From the NCBI RefSeq assembly GCF_050947335.1, contig NW_027473315.1, forward strand, positions 3,224,001-3,288,000: DNA of 64,000 bases, read 5' to 3'. Each line of letters starts with the position of its first letter. The first letter of the stretch is position 1. The translations under genes and the position numbers were made by a program. This stretch comes from Megachile rotundata (lineage: Eukaryota > Arthropoda > Insecta > Hymenoptera > Megachilidae). Below are positions 1 through 14,900 of this stretch, piece after piece. The notes below the pieces were generated by a model. It worked only from the letters and a program-made list of their open reading frames with translations, ran no database searches and had not been told where the DNA came from.

Positions 1-146
1 TGATTGTATGACTGTGATTGTCTGATTGTGGTTGTGCGATTGTGATTGTACGATTGTGATTGTACGATTGTGATTGTATGATTGTGATTGTATGATTATG
101 ATTGTATGATTGTGATTGCATGATTGTGATTGTATGATTGTGATTG

Positions 147-160
147 CATGATTTTGAATG
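147..160 (+). repeat. Variant unit CATGATTTTGAATG (exemplar)
   Basis: This unit differs from the consensus at three positions (T1 to C, G8 to T, T12 to A). It nearly always sits in a fixed setting, with CATGATTGTGATTG units one or two units before and after it. The same setting recurs all along the array, for example near 1360, 1630, 3723, 9127, 11671, 19735, 24054, 32090 and 63660. Its CAT supplies the ATG of most spurious complementary-strand reading frames. It is useful as a landmark for aligning duplicated blocks. Confidence 0.9.
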
Positions 161-538
161 TATGATTGTGATTGCATGATTGTGATTGTATGATTGTGAT
201 TGTATGATTGTGATTGTATGATTGTGATAGTATGATTGTGATTGTATGATTGTGATTGTATGATTGTGATTGTATGATTATAATTGTATGATTGTGATTG
301 TATGATTGTATTTGGGAGATTGTATTTGGGAGATTGTAATTGTATGATTGCGATTGTATGATTGTGATTGTATGATTGCGATTGTATGAATGCGATTGTA
401 TGATTGTGATTGTATGATTGTGATTGTATGATTGTGATCGTATGATTGTATTTGGGAGATTGTATTTGGGAGATTGTAATTGTATGATTGCGATTGTATG
501 ATTGTGATTGTATGATTGCGATTGTATGATTGCGATTG

Positions 539-551
539 TATGATTGTGATG
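539..551 (+). repeat. 13-bp deletion variant TATGATTGTGATG (exemplar)
   Basis: One T of the 14-mer is missing, so the phase of the array shifts by one base. The variant is almost always followed by TATGATTGTAATTG and then TATGATTATGATTG (552-565 and 566-579 here), a fixed three-unit string. By eye it occurs more than 40 times in the first 22 kb and continues to the end of the window. The constant context indicates one ancestral deletion spread by duplication, not independent slips. Minor derivatives read GATGAATG (for example near 6721, 11136, 14338) or GATGCATG (near 8162). Confidence 0.92.
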
Positions 552-2599
552 TATGATTGTAATTGTATGATTATGATTGTATGATTGTGATTGTATGATT
601 GTGATTGTATGATTGTGATTGTATGATTGTGATTGTATGATTGTGATTGTATGATTGTGATTGTATGATTGTGATGTATGATTGTAATTGTATGATTATG
701 ATTGTATGATTGTGATTGTATGATTATGATTGTATGATTGTGATTGTATGATTGTGATTGTATGATTGTGATTGTATGATTGTGATTGTATGATTGTGAT
801 TGTATGATTGTGATTGTATGATTGAGATTGTATAATTGTGATTGTATGCTTGCGATTGTATGATTGTGATTGTATGATTGTGATTGTATGACTGTGATTG
901 TATGATTGTGATTGTATGATTGTGATTCTTTGATTGTGATTGTATGATTGTGATTGTATGATTGTGATTGTATGAGTGTGATTGTATGATTGCGATTGTA
1001 TGATTGTGATTGTATGATTCTGGTAGTATGATTGTGATTGTATGATTGTGATTGTATGACTGTGATTGTATGATTGTGATTGTGCGATTGTGATTGTACG
1101 ATTGTGAATGTACGATTGTGGTTGTATGATTGTGATTGTATGTATATGATTGTATGATTGTGATTGCATGATTGTGATTGTATGATTGTGATTGTATGAT
1201 TGTGATTGTATGATTGTATTTGGGAGTTTGTATTTGGGATATTGTAATTGTATGATTGCGATTGTATGATTGTGATTGTATGATTGTGATGTATGATTGT
1301 AATTGTATGATTATGATTGTATGATTGTGATTGCATGATTGTGATTGTATGATTGTGATTGCATGATTTTGAATGTATGATTGTGATTGCATGATTGTGA
1401 TTGTATGATTGTGATTGTATGATTGTGATTGTATGATTGTGATTGTATGATTGTGATTGTATGATTGTGATTGTATGATTGTGATTGTATGATTGTGATT
1501 GTCTGATTGTGGTTGTGCGATTGTGATTGTACGATTGTGATTGTACGATTGTGATTGTATGATTGTGATTGTATGATTATGATTGTATGATTGTGATTGC
1601 ATGATTGTGATTGTATGATTGTGATTGCATGATTTTGAATGTATGATTGTGATTGCATGATTGTGATTGTATGATTGTGATTGTATGATTGTGATTGTAT
1701 GATTGTGATAGTATGATTGTGATTGTATGATTGTGATTGTATGATTGTGATTGTATGATTATAATTGTATGATTGTGATTGTATGATTGTATTTGGGAGA
1801 TTGTATTTGGGAGATTGTATTTGGGAGATTGTAATTGTATGATTGCGATTGTATGATTGTGATTGTATGATTGCGATTGTATGAATGCGATTGTATGATT
1901 GTGATTGTATGATTGTGATTGTATGATTGTGATCGTATGATTGTATTTGGGAGATTGTATTTGGGAGATTGTAATTGTATGATTGCGATTGTATGATTGT
2001 GATTGTATGATTGCGATTGTATGATTGTGATTGTATGATTGTGATGTATGATTGTAATTGTATGATTATGATTGTATGATTGTGATTGTATGATTGTGAT
2101 TGTATGATTGTGATTGTATGATTGTGATTGTATGATTGTGATTGTATGATTGTGATTGTATGATTGTGATGTATGATTGTAATTGTATGATTATGATTGT
2201 ATGATTGTGATTGTATGATTATGATTGTATGATTGTGATTGTATGATTGTGATTGTATGATTGTGATTGTATGATTGTGATTGTATGATTGTGATTGTAT
2301 GATTGTGATTGTATGATTGAGATTGTATGATTGTGATTGTATGCTTGCGATTGTATGATTGTGATTGTATGATTGTGATTGTATGACTGTGATTGTATGA
2401 TTGTGATTGTATGATTGTGATTGTATGATTGTATTTGTGAGATTGTATTTGGGAGATTGTAATTGTATGATTGCGATTGTATGATTGTGATTGTATGATT
2501 GTGATGTATGATTGTAATTGTATGATTATGATTGTATGATTGTGATTGTATGATTGTGATTCTTTGATTGTGATTGTATGATTGTGATTGTATGATTGC

Positions 2600-3796
2600 G
2601 ATTGTATGATTGTGGTTGTATGATTATGATTGTATTTTTGTGATTGCATGATTGTGATTGTATGATTATGATTGTATGATTGTGATTGTATGATTGTGAT
2701 TGTATGATTGTGATTGTATGAGTGTGATTGTCTGATTGTGGTTGTGCGATTGTGATTGTACGATTGTGAATGTACGATTGTGATTGTACGATTGTGATTG
2801 TATGAATATGATTGTATGATTGTGATTGCATGATTGTGATTGTATGATTGAGATCGTATGATTGTGATTGTATGCTTGCGATTGTATGATTGTGATTGTA
2901 TGATTGTGATTCTTTGATTGTGATTGTATGATTGTGATTGTATGATTGAGATTGTATGATTGTGATTGTATGAGTGTGATTGTATGATTGTGATTGTATG
3001 ATTGTGATTGTATGATTGTGATTGTATGATTGTGATTGTATGATTGCGATTGTATGATTGCGATTGTATGATTGTGATGTATGATTGCAATTGTATGATT
3101 ATGATTGTATGATTGTGATTGTATGATTGAGATTGTATGATTGAGATTGTATGAATGTGATTGTATGCTTGCGATTGTATGATTGTGATTGTATGATTGT
3201 GATTGTATGATTGTGATTGTATGATTGTGATTGTATGATTGTGATTGTATGATTGTGATTGTATGATTGTGATTGTATGATTGTATTTGGGAGATTGTAT
3301 TTGGGAGATTGCAATTGTATGATTGCGACTGTATGATTGTGATTGTATGATTGCGATTGTATGATTGTGATTGTATGATTGTGATGTATGATTGTAATTG
3401 TATGATTATGATTGTATGATTGTGATTGTATGATTGAGATTGTATGATTGAGATTGTATGATTGTGATTGTATGCTTGCGATTGTATGATTGTGATTGTA
3501 TGATTGTGATTGTATGATTGTGATTGTATGATTGCGATTGTATGATTGCGATTGTATGATTGTGAATGTACGATTGTGATTGTATGATTGTGATTGTATG
3601 AATATGATTGTATGATTGTGATTGCATGATTGTGATTGTATGATTGTGATGTATGATTGTAATTGTATGATTATGATTGTATGATTGTGATTGCATGATT
3701 GTGATTGTATGATTGTGATTGCATGATTTTGAATGTATGATTGTGATTGCATGATTGTGATTGTATGATTGTGATTGTATGATTGTGATTGTATGA
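2600..3796 (+). repeat. 1.2-kb block with a distant match at 52.45-53.65 kb
   Basis: Rare landmarks here recur at a constant offset of 49,851 bp: GTGGTTGTATG at 2612 and 52463, the GCAATTG unit at 3311 and 53162, and GTGAATGTACG at 3562 and 53413. There is therefore no net indel over about 1.2 kb. Part of it (about 3300-3790) also recurs at 39.43-39.92 kb with offset 36,129. The match ends at 3796, where block A1 starts, so 3796/3797 is a rearrangement junction. Cassettes inside include TCTG-GGTTG-TGCG-TACG and the TATTTTTG unit. Confidence 0.82.
2717..2814 (+). repeat. Seven-unit variant cassette GAGTG-TCTG-TGCG-TACG (exemplar)
   Basis: The ordered units are TATGAGTGTGATTG, TCTGATTGTGGTTG, TGCGATTGTGATTG, TACGATTGTGAATG, two TACGATTGTGATTG and TATGAATATGATTG. 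This string, or close forms with the last TACG unit changed to TATG or TGCG, recurs through the array, for example near 6890, 7855, 11305, 12950, 14510, 16090, 19373, 36208, 40454 and 54427. It is the most distinctive compound landmark. It is also the densest source of C and CpG on an otherwise C-poor strand. Confidence 0.88.
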
Positions 3797-6700
3797 TTAT
3801 GATTGTATGATTGTGATTGTATGATTGCGATTGTATGATTGTGATTGTATGATTATGATTGTATTTTTGTGATTGCATGATTGTGATTGTATGATTGTGA
3901 TTGTATGATTGTGATTGTATGATTGTGATTGCATGATTGTGATTGTATGATTGAGATCGTATGATTGTGATTGTATGCTTGCGATTGTATGATTGTGATT
4001 GTATGATTGTGATTCTTTGATTGTGATTGTATGATTGTGATTGTATGATTGTGATTGTATGAGTGTGATTGTATGATTGCGATTGTATGATTGTGATTGT
4101 ATGATTGTGATAGTATGATTGTGATTGTATGATTGTGATTGTATGACTGTGATTGTATGATTGTGATTGTGCGATTGTGATTGTACGATTGTGAATGTAC
4201 GATTGTGATTGTATGATTGTGATTGTATGTATATGATTGTATGATTGTGATTGCATGATTGTGATTGTATGATTGTGATTGTATGATTGTGATTGTATGA
4301 TTGTATTTGGGAGTTTGTATTTGGGATATTGTAATTGTATGATTGCGATTGTATGATTGTGATTGTATGATTGTGATGTATGATTGTAATTGTATGATTA
4401 TGATTGTATGATTGTGATTGCATGATTGTTATTGTATGATTGTGATTGCATGATTTTGAATGTATGATTGTGATTGCATGATTGTGATTGTATGATTGTG
4501 ATTGTATGATCGTGATTGTATGATTGTGATTGTATGATTGTGATTGTATGATTGTGATTGTATGATTGTGATTGTCTGATTGTGGTTGTGCGATTGTGAT
4601 TGTACGATTGTGATTGTACGATTGTGATTGTATGATTGTGATTGTATGATTATGATTGTATGATTGTGATTGCATGATTGTGATTGTATGATTGTGATTG
4701 CATGATTTTGAATGTATGATTGTGATTGCATGATTGTGATTGTATGATTGTGATTGTATGATTGTGATTGTATGATTGTGATAGTATGATTGTGATTGTA
4801 TGATTGTGATTGTATGATTGTGATTGTATGATTATAATTGTATGATTGTGATTGTATGATTGTATTTGGGAGATTGTATTTGGGAGATTGTATTTGGGAG
4901 ATTGTAATTGTATGATTGCGATTGTATGATTGTGATTGTATGATTGCGATTGTATGAATGCGATTGTATGATTGTGATTGTATGATTGTGATTGTATGAT
5001 TGTGATCGTATGATTGTATTTGGGAGATTGTATTTGGGAGATTGTAATTGTATGATTGCGATTGTATGATTGTGATTGTATGATTGCGATTGTATGATTG
5101 CGATTGTATGATTGTGATGTATGATTGTAATTGTATGATTATGATTGTATGATTGTGATTGTATGATTGTGATTGTATGATTGTGATTGTATGATTGTGA
5201 TTGTATGATTGTGATTGTATGATTGTGATTGTATGATTGTGATGTATGATTGTAATTGTATGATTATGATTGTATGATTGTGATTGTATGATTATGATTG
5301 TATGATTGTGATTGTATGATTGTGATTGTATGATTGTGATTGTATGATTGTGATTGTATGATTGTGATTGTATGATTGTGATTGTATGATTGAGATTGTA
5401 TGATTGTGATTGTATGCTTGCGATTGTATGATTGTGATTGTATGATTGTGATTGTATGACTGTGATTGTATGATTGTGATTGTATGATTGTGATTCTTTG
5501 ATTGTGATTGTATGATTGTGATTGTATGATTGTGATTGTATGAGTGTGATTGTATGATTGCGATTGTATGATTGTGATTGTATGATTGTGATAGTATGAT
5601 TGTGATTGTATGATTGTGATTGTATGACTGTGATTGTATGATTGTGATTGTGCGATTGTGATTGTACGATTGTGAATGTACGATTGTGGTTGTATGATTG
5701 TGATTGTATGTATATGATTGTATGATTGTGATTGCATGATTGTGATTGTATGATTGTGATTGTATGATTGTGATTGTATGATTGTATTTGGGAGTTTGTA
5801 TTTGGGATATTGTAATTGTATGATTGCGATTGCATGATTGTGATTGTATGATTGTGATGTATGATTGTAATTGTATGATTATGATTGTATGATTGTGATT
5901 GCATGATTGTGATTGTATGATTGTGATTGCATGATTTTGAATGTATGATTGTGATTGCATGATTGTGATTGTATGATTGTGATTGTATGATTGTGATTGT
6001 ATGATTGTGATTGTATGATTGTGATTGTATGATTGTGATTGTATGATTGTGATTGTATGATTGTGATTGTATGATTGTGATTGTCTGATTGTGGTTGTGC
6101 GATTGTGATTGTACGATTGTGATTGTACGATTGTGATTGTATGATTGTGATTGTGTGATTATAATTGTATGATTGTGATTGTATGATTGTATTTGGGAGA
6201 TTGTATTTGGGAGATTGTATTTGGGAGATTGTAATTGTATGATTGCGATTGTATGATTGTGATTGTATGATTGCGATTGTATGAATGCGATTGTATGATT
6301 GTGATTGTATGATTGTGATTGTATGATTGTGATCGTATGATTGTATTTGGGAGATTGTATTTGGGAGATTGTAATTGTATGATTGCGATTGTATGATTGT
6401 GATTGTATGATTGCGATTGTATGATTGTGATTGTATGATTGTGATGTATGATTGTAATTGTATGATTATGATTGTATGATTGTGATTGTATGATTGTGAT
6501 TGTATGATTGTGATTGTATGATTGTGATTGTATGATTGTGATGTATGATTGTGATTGTATGCTTGCGATTGTATGATTGTGATTGTATGATTGTGATTGT
6601 ATGACTGTGATTGTATGATTGTGATTGTATGATTGTGATTGTATGATTGTATTTGTGAGATTGTATTTGGGAGATTGTAATTGTATGATTGCGATTGTAT

Positions 6701-7500
6701 GATTGTGATTGTATGATTGTGATGAATGATTGTAATTGTATGATTATGATTGTATGATTGTGATTGTATGATTATGATTGTATGATTGTGATTATATGAT
6801 TGCGATTGTATGATTGTGATTGTATGATTATGATTGTATTTTTGTGATTGCATGATTGTGATTGTATGATTGTGATTGTATGATTGTGATTGTATGAGTG
6901 TGATTGTCTGATTGTGGTTGTGCGATTGTGATTGTACGATTGTGAATGTACGATTGTGATTGTATGATTGTGATTGTATGAATATGATTGTATGATTGTG
7001 ATTGCATGATTGTGATTGTATGATTGAGATTGTATGATTGTGATTGTATGCTTGCGATTGTATGATTGTGATTGTATGATTGTGATTGTATGATTGTGAT
7101 TGTATGATTGTGATTGTATGATTGTGATTGTCTGATTGTGGTTGTGCGATTGTGATTGTACGATTGTGATTGTACGATTGTGATTGTATGATTGTGATTG
7201 TATGATTATGATTGTATGATTGTGATTGCATGATTGTGATTGTATGATTGTGATTGCATGATTTTGAATGTATGATTGTGATTGCATGATTGTGATTGTA
7301 TGATTGTGATTGTATGATTGTGATTGTATGATTGTGATAGTATGATTGTGATTGTATGATTGTGATTGTATGATTGTGATTGTATGATTATAATTGTATG
7401 ATTGTGATTGTATGATTGTATTTGGGAGATTGTATTTGGGAGATTGTATTTGGGAGATTGTAATTGTATGATTGCGATTGTATGATTGTGATTGTATGAT
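3797..7500 (+). repeat. Block A1, 3.7 kb, first full copy
   Basis: The order of variant units matches 8226-11915 (A2) throughout. The offset is 4429 bp up to about 4880 and 4415 bp after it. The 14-bp change falls exactly in a TATTTGGGAGATTG cluster, which has three copies here and two in A2. The left edge is sharp: sequence before 3797 does not resemble sequence before 8226. The right edge is where GCGATTG-TATGAATGCG follows here but GTGATTG-GATAG follows in A2. The two copies differ at only a few bases in what I compared. The open frames in it are repeat by-products. Confidence 0.88.
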
Positions 7501-8225
7501 TGCGATTGTATGAATGCGATTGTATGATTGTGATTGTATGATTGTGATTGTATGATTGTGATTGTATGATTGTGATTGTATGATTGTGATCGTATGATTG
7601 TATTTGGGAGATTGTATTTGGGAGATTGTAATTGTATGATTGCGATTGTATGATTGTGATTGCATGATTGTGATGTATGATTGTAATTGTATGATTATGA
7701 TTGTATGATTGTGATTGTATGATTATGATTGTATGATTGTGATTGTATGATTGCGATTGTATGATTGTGATTGTATGATTATGATTGTATTTTTGTGATT
7801 GCATGATTGTGATTGTATGATTGTGATTGTATGATTGTGATTGTATGATTGTGATTGTATGAGTGTGATTGTCTGATTGTGGTTGTGCGATTGTGATTGT
7901 ACGATTGTGAATGTACGATTGTGATTGTGCGATTGTGATTGTATGAATATGATTGTATGATTGTGATTGCATGATTGTGATTGTATGATTGAGATTGTAT
8001 GATTGTGATTGTATGCTTGCGATTGTATGATTGTGATTGTATGATTGTGATTGTATGACTGTGATTGTATGATTGTGATTGTATGATTGTGATTGTATGA
8101 TTGTATTTGGGAGATTGTAATTGTATGATTGCGATTGTATGATTGTGATTGTATGATTGTGATGCATGATTGTAATTGTATGATTATGATTGTATGATTG
8201 TGATTGTATGATTATGATTGTATGA
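7501..8225 (+). repeat. Spacer between A1 and A2, matching 54 kb
   Basis: This interval separates the two 3.7-kb copies and is also pure 14-bp repeat. From about 7260 to 8095 its variant order matches 53,828-54,663 at a constant offset of 46,568 bp. That includes the uncommon TGCG unit that replaces TACG just before TATGAATATG (7921 against 54489). It contains one TATTTTTG unit, one GAGTG-TCTG cassette and a GATGCATG 13-mer near 8162. Confidence 0.8.
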
Positions 8226-11200
8226 TTATGATTGTATGATTGTGATTGTATGATTGCGATTGTATGATTGTGATTGTATGATTATGATTGTATTTTTGTG
8301 ATTGCATGATTGTGATTGTATGATTGTGATTGTATGATTGTGATTGTATGATTGTGATTGCATGATTGTGATTGTATGATTGAGATCGTATGATTGTGAT
8401 TGTATGCTTGCGATTGTATGATTGTGATTGTATGATTGTGATTCTTTGATTGTGATTGTATGATTGTGATTGTATGATTGTGATTGTATGAGTGTGATTG
8501 TATGATTGCGATTGTATGATTGTGATTGTATGATTGTGATAGTATGATTGTGATTGTATGATTGTGATTGTATGACTGTGATTGTATGATTGTGATTGTG
8601 CGATTGTGATTGTACGATTGTGAATGTACGATTGTGATTGTATGATTGTGATTGTATGTATATGATTGTATGATTGTGATTGCATGATTGTGATTGTATG
8701 ATTGTGATTGTATGATTGTGATTGTATGATTGTATTTGGGAGTTTGTATTTGGGATATTGTAATTGTATGATTGCGATTGTATGATTGTGATTGTATGAT
8801 TGTGATGTATGATTGTAATTGTATGATTATGATTGTATGATTGTGATTGCATGATTGTTATTGTATGATTGTGATTGCATGATTTTGAATGTATGATTGT
8901 GATTGCATGATTGTGATTGTATGATTGTGATTGTATGATCGTGATTGTATGATTGTGATTGTATGATTGTGATTGTATGGTTGTGATTGTATGATTGTGA
9001 TTGTCTGATTGTGGTTGTGCGATTGTGATTGTACGATTGTGATTGTACGATTGTGATTGTATGATTGTGATTGTATGATTATGATTGTATGATTGTGATT
9101 GCATGATTGTGATTGTATGATTGTGATTGCATGATTTTGAATGTATGATTGTGATTGCATGATTGTGATTGTATGATTGTGATTGTATGATTGTGATTGT
9201 ATGATTGTGATAGTATGATTGTGATTGTATGATTGTGATTGTATGATTGTGATTGTATGATTATAATTGTATGATTGTGATTGTATGATTGTATTTGGGA
9301 GATTGTATTTGGGAGATTGTAATTGTATGATTGCGATTGTATGATTGTGATTGTATGATTGCGATTGTATGAATGCGATTGTATGATTGTGATTGTATGA
9401 TTGTGATTGTATGATTGTGATCGTATGATTGTATTTGGGAGATTGTATTTGGGAGATTGTAATTGTATGATTGCGATTGTATGATTGTGATTGTATGATT
9501 GCGATTGTATGATTGCGATTGTATGATTGTGATGTATGATTGTAATTGTATGATTATGATTGTATGATTGTGATTGTATGATTGTGATTGTATGATTGTG
9601 ATTGTATGATTGTGATTGTATGATTGTGATTGTATGATTGTGATTGTATGATTGTGATGTATGATTGTAATTGTATGATTATGATTGTATGATTGTGATT
9701 GTATGATTATGATTGTATGATTGTGATTGTATGATTGTGATTGTATGATTGTGATTGTATGATTGTGATTGTATGATTGTGATTGTATGATTGTGATTGT
9801 ATGATTGAGATTGTATGATTGTGATTGTATGCTTGCGATTGTATGATTGTGATTGTATGATTGTGATTGTATGACTGTGATTGTATGATTGTGATTGTAT
9901 GATTGTGATTCTTTGATTGTGATTGTATGATTGTGATTGTATGATTGTGATTGTATGAGTGTGATTGTATGATTGCGATTGTATGATTGTGATTGTATGA
10001 TTGTGATAGTATGATTGTGATTGTATGATTGTGATTGTATGACTGTGATTGTATGATTGTGATTGTGCGATTGTGATTGTACGATTGTGAATGTACGATT
10101 GTGGTTGTATGATTGTGATTGTATGTATATGATTGTATGATTGTGATTGCATGATTGTGATTGTATGATTGTGATTGTATGATTGTGATTGTATGATTGT
10201 ATTTGGGAGTTTGTATTTGGGATATTGTAATTGTATGATTGCGATTGCATGATTGTGATTGTATGATTGTGATGTATGATTGTAATTGTATGATTATGAT
10301 TGTATGATTGTGATTGCATGATTGTGATTGTATGATTGTGATTGCATGATTTTGAATGTATGATTGTGATTGCATGATTGTGATTGTATGATTGTGATTG
10401 TATGATTGTGATTGTATGATTGTGATTGTATGATTGTGATTGTATGATTGTGATTGTATGATTGTGATTGTATGATTGTGATTGTATGATTGTGATTGTC
10501 TGATTGTGGTTGTGCGATTGTGATTGTACGATTGTGATTGTACGATTGTGATTGTATGATTGTGATTGTGTGATTATAATTGTATGATTGTGATTGTATG
10601 ATTGTATTTGGGAGATTGTATTTGGGAGATTGTATTTGGGAGATTGTAATTGTATGATTGCGATTGTATGATTGTGATTGTATGATTGCGATTGTATGAA
10701 TGCGATTGTATGATTGTGATTGTATGATTGTGATTGTATGATTGTGATCGTATGATTGTATTTGGGAGATTGTATTTGGGAGATTGTAATTGTATGATTG
10801 CGATTGTATGATTGTGATTGTATGATTGCGATTGTATGATTGTGATTGTATGATTGTGATGTATGATTGTAATTGTATGATTATGATTGTATGATTGTGA
10901 TTGTATGATTGTGATTGTATGATTGTGATTGTATGATTGTGATTGTATGATTGTGATGTATGATTGTGATTGTATGCTTGCGATTGTATGATTGTGATTG
11001 TATGATTGTGATTGTATGACTGTGATTGTATGATTGTGATTGTATGATTGTGATTGTATGATTGTATTTGTGAGATTGTATTTGGGAGATTGTAATTGTA
11101 TGATTGCGATTGTATGATTGTGATTGTATGATTGTGATGAATGATTGTAATTGTATGATTATGATTGTATGATTGTGATTGTATGATTATGATTGTATGA

Positions 11201-11915
11201 TTGTGATTATATGATTGCGATTGTATGATTGTGATTGTATGATTATGATTGTATTTTTGTGATTGCATGATTGTGATTGTATGATTGTGATTGTATGATT
11301 GTGATTGTATGAGTGTGATTGTCTGATTGTGGTTGTGCGATTGTGATTGTACGATTGTGAATGTACGATTGTGATTGTATGATTGTGATTGTATGAATAT
11401 GATTGTATGATTGTGATTGCATGATTGTGATTGTATGATTGAGATTGTATGATTGTGATTGTATGCTTGCGATTGTATGATTGTGATTGTATGATTGTGA
11501 TTGTATGATTGTGATTGTATGATTGTGATTGTATGATTGTGATTGTCTGATTGTGGTTGTGCGATTGTGATTGTACGATTGTGATTGTACGATTGTGATT
11601 GTATGATTGTGATTGTATGATTATGATTGTATGATTGTGATTGCATGATTGTGATTGTATGATTGTGATTGCATGATTTTGAATGTATGATTGTGATTGC
11701 ATGATTGTGATTGTATGATTGTGATTGTATGATTGTGATTGTATGATTGTGATAGTATGATTGTGATTGTATGATTGTGATTGTATGATTGTGATTGTAT
11801 GATTATAATTGTATGATTGTGATTGTATGATTGTATTTGGGAGATTGTATTTGGGAGATTGTATTTGGGAGATTGTAATTGTATGATTGCGATTGTATGA
11901 TTGTGATTGTATGAT
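8226..11915 (+). repeat. Block A2, 3.7 kb, second full copy
   Basis: Direct-repeat partner of 3797-7500. It reproduces the same landmarks at +4429 and then +4415 bp, including GTATGTATATG, GGGAGTTTG followed by GGGATATTG, the ATTATATGATTGCG marker (6791 and 11206) and the GATGAATG 13-mer. It has two TATTTGGGAG units near 9294 where A1 has three. Its right part overlaps the first unit of the 1.6-kb higher-order repeat, so that repeat was built from the right end of this block or of its ancestor. Confidence 0.88.
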
Positions 11916-14900
11916 TGTGATTGTATGATTGTGATAGTATGATTGTGATTGTATGATTGTGATTGTATGATTGTGATTGTATGATTATAATTGTATGATT
12001 GTGATTGTATGATTGTATTTGGGAGTCTGTATTTGGGAGATTGTATTTGGGAGATTGTAATTGTATGATTGCGATTGTATGATTGTGATTGTATGATTGC
12101 GATTGTATGAATGCGATTGTATGATTGTGATTGTATGATTGTGATTGTATGATTGTGATTGTATGATTGTGATCGTATGATTGTACTTGGGAGATTGTAT
12201 TTGGGAGATTGTAATTGTATGATTGCGATTGTATGATTGTGATTGTATGATTGCGATTGTATGATTGTGATTGTACGATTGTGATTGTACGATTGTGATT
12301 GTATGATTGTGATTGTATGATTATGATTGTATGATTGTGATTGTATGATTGTGATAGTATGATTGTGATTGTATGATTGTGATTGTATGATTGTGATTGT
12401 ATGATTGTGATTGTATGATTGTGATGTATGATTGTAATTGTATGATTATGATTGTATGATTGTGATTGTATGATTATGATTGTATGATTGTGATTGTATG
12501 ATTGTGATTGTATGATTGTGATTGTATGATTGTGATTGTATGATTGTGATTGTATGATTGTGATTGTATGATTGTGATTGTATGATTGAGATTGTATGAT
12601 TGTGATTGTATGCTTGCGATTGTATGATTGTGATTGTATGATTGTGATTGTATGACTGTGATTGTATGATTGTGATTGTATGATTGTGATTGTATGATTG
12701 TATTTGTGAGATTGTATTTGGGAGATTGTAATTGTATGATTGCGATTGTATGATTGTGATTGTATGATTGTGATGAATGATTGTAATTGTATGATTATGA
12801 TTGTATGATTGTGATTGTATGATTATGATTGTATGATTGTGATTATATGATTGCGATTGTATGATTGTAATTGTATGATTATGATTTTATTTTTGTGATT
12901 GCATGATTGTGATTGTATGATTGTGATTGTATGATTGTGATTGTATGAGTGTGATTGTCTGATTGTGGTTGTGCGATTGTGATTGTACGATTGTGAATGT
13001 ACGATTGTGATTGTATGATTGTGATTGTATGAATATGATTGTATGATTGTGATTGCATGATTGTGATTGTATGATTGAGATTGTATGATTGTGATTGTAT
13101 GCTTGCGATTGTATGATTGTGATTGTATGATTGTGATTGTATGATTGTGATTGTATGATTGTGATTGTATGATTGTGATTGCCTGATTGTGGTTGTGCGA
13201 TTGTGATTGTACGATTGTGATTGTACGATTGTGATTGTATGATTGTGATTGTATGATTATGATTGTATGATTGTGATTGCATGATTGTGATTGTATGATT
13301 GTGATTGCATGATTTTGAATGTATGATTGTGATTGCATGATTGTGATTGTATGATTGTGATTGTATGATTGTGATTGTATGATTGTGATTGTATGATTGT
13401 GATAGTATGATTGTGATTGTATGATTGTGATTGTATGATTGTGATTGTATGATTATAATTGTATGATTGTGATTGTATGATTGTATTTGGGAGTCTGTAT
13501 TTGGGAGATTGTATTTGGGAGATTGTAATTGTATGATTGCGATTGTATGATTGTGATTGTATGATTGCGATTGTATGAATGCGATTGTATGATTGTGATT
13601 GTATGATTGTGATTGTATGATTGTGATTGTATGATTGTATTTGGGAGATTGTATTTGGGAGATTGTATTTGGGAGATTGTAATTGTATGATTGCGATTGT
13701 ATGATTGTGATTGTATGATTGCGATTGTATGAATGCGATTGTATGATTGTGATTGTATGATTGTGATTGTATGATTGTGATCGTATGATTGTATTTGGGA
13801 GATTGTATTTGGGAGATTGTAATTGTATGATTGCGATTGTATGATTGTGATTGTATGATTGCGATTGTATGATTGTGATTGTATGATTGTGATGTATGAT
13901 TGTAATTGTATGATTATGATTGTATGATTGTGATTGTATGATTGTGATTGTATGATTGTGATTGTATGATTGTGATTGTATGATTGTGATTGTATGATTG
14001 TGATGTATGATTGTAATTGTATGATTATGATTGTATGATTGTGATTGTATGATTATGATTGTATGATTGTGATTGTATGATTGTGATTGTATGATTGTGA
14101 TTGTATGATTGTGATTGTATGATTGTGATTGTATGATTGTGATTGTATGATTGAGATTGTATGATTGTGATTGTATGCTTGCGATTGTATGATTGTGATT
14201 GTATGATTGTGATTGTATGACTGTGATTGTATGATTGTGATTGTATGATTGTGATTGTATGATTGTATTTGTGAGATTGTATTTGGGAGATTGTAATTGT
14301 ATGATTGCGATTGTATGATTGTGATTGTATGATTGTGATGAATGATTGTAATTGTATGATTATGATTGTATGATTGTGATTGTATGATTATGATTGTATG
14401 ATTGTGATTATATGATTGCGATTGTATGATTGTGATTGTATGATTATGATTGTATTTTTGTGATTGCATGATTGTGATTGTATGATTGTGATTGTATGAT
14501 TGTGATTGTATGAGTGTGATTGTCTGATTGTGGTTGTGCGATTGTGATTGTACGATTGTGAATGTACGATTGTGATTGTATGATTGTGATTGTATGAATA
14601 TGATTGTATGATTGTGATTGCATGATTGTGATTGTATGATTGAGATTGTATGATTGTGATTGTATGCTTGCGATTGTATGATTGTGATTGTATCATTGTG
14701 ATTGTATGATTGTGATTGTATGATTGTGATTGTATGATTGTGATTGTCTGATTGTGGTTGTGCGATTGTGATTGTACGATTGTGATTGTACGATTGTGAT
14801 TGTATGATTGTGATTGTATGATTATGATTGTATGATTGTGATTGCATGATTGTGATTGTATGATTGTGATTGCATGATTTTGAATGTATGATTGTGATTG

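Larger units (their letters stand above)
1..2100 (+). repeat. Partial copy A0 of the 3.7-kb block, cut by the window start
   Basis: The order of variant units follows the block that begins at 3797. Offsets are 4554 bp at the left (TCTG unit at 21 against 4575; TATAATTG at 277 against 4831), then 4568 after one extra TATTTGGGAG unit in the later copy. A segment of about 190 bp around 1570-1760, carrying CATG and GAATG variants, is present here but absent near 6150. Alignment then resumes at an offset near 4400. The block continues past the left edge of the window. Confidence 0.8.
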
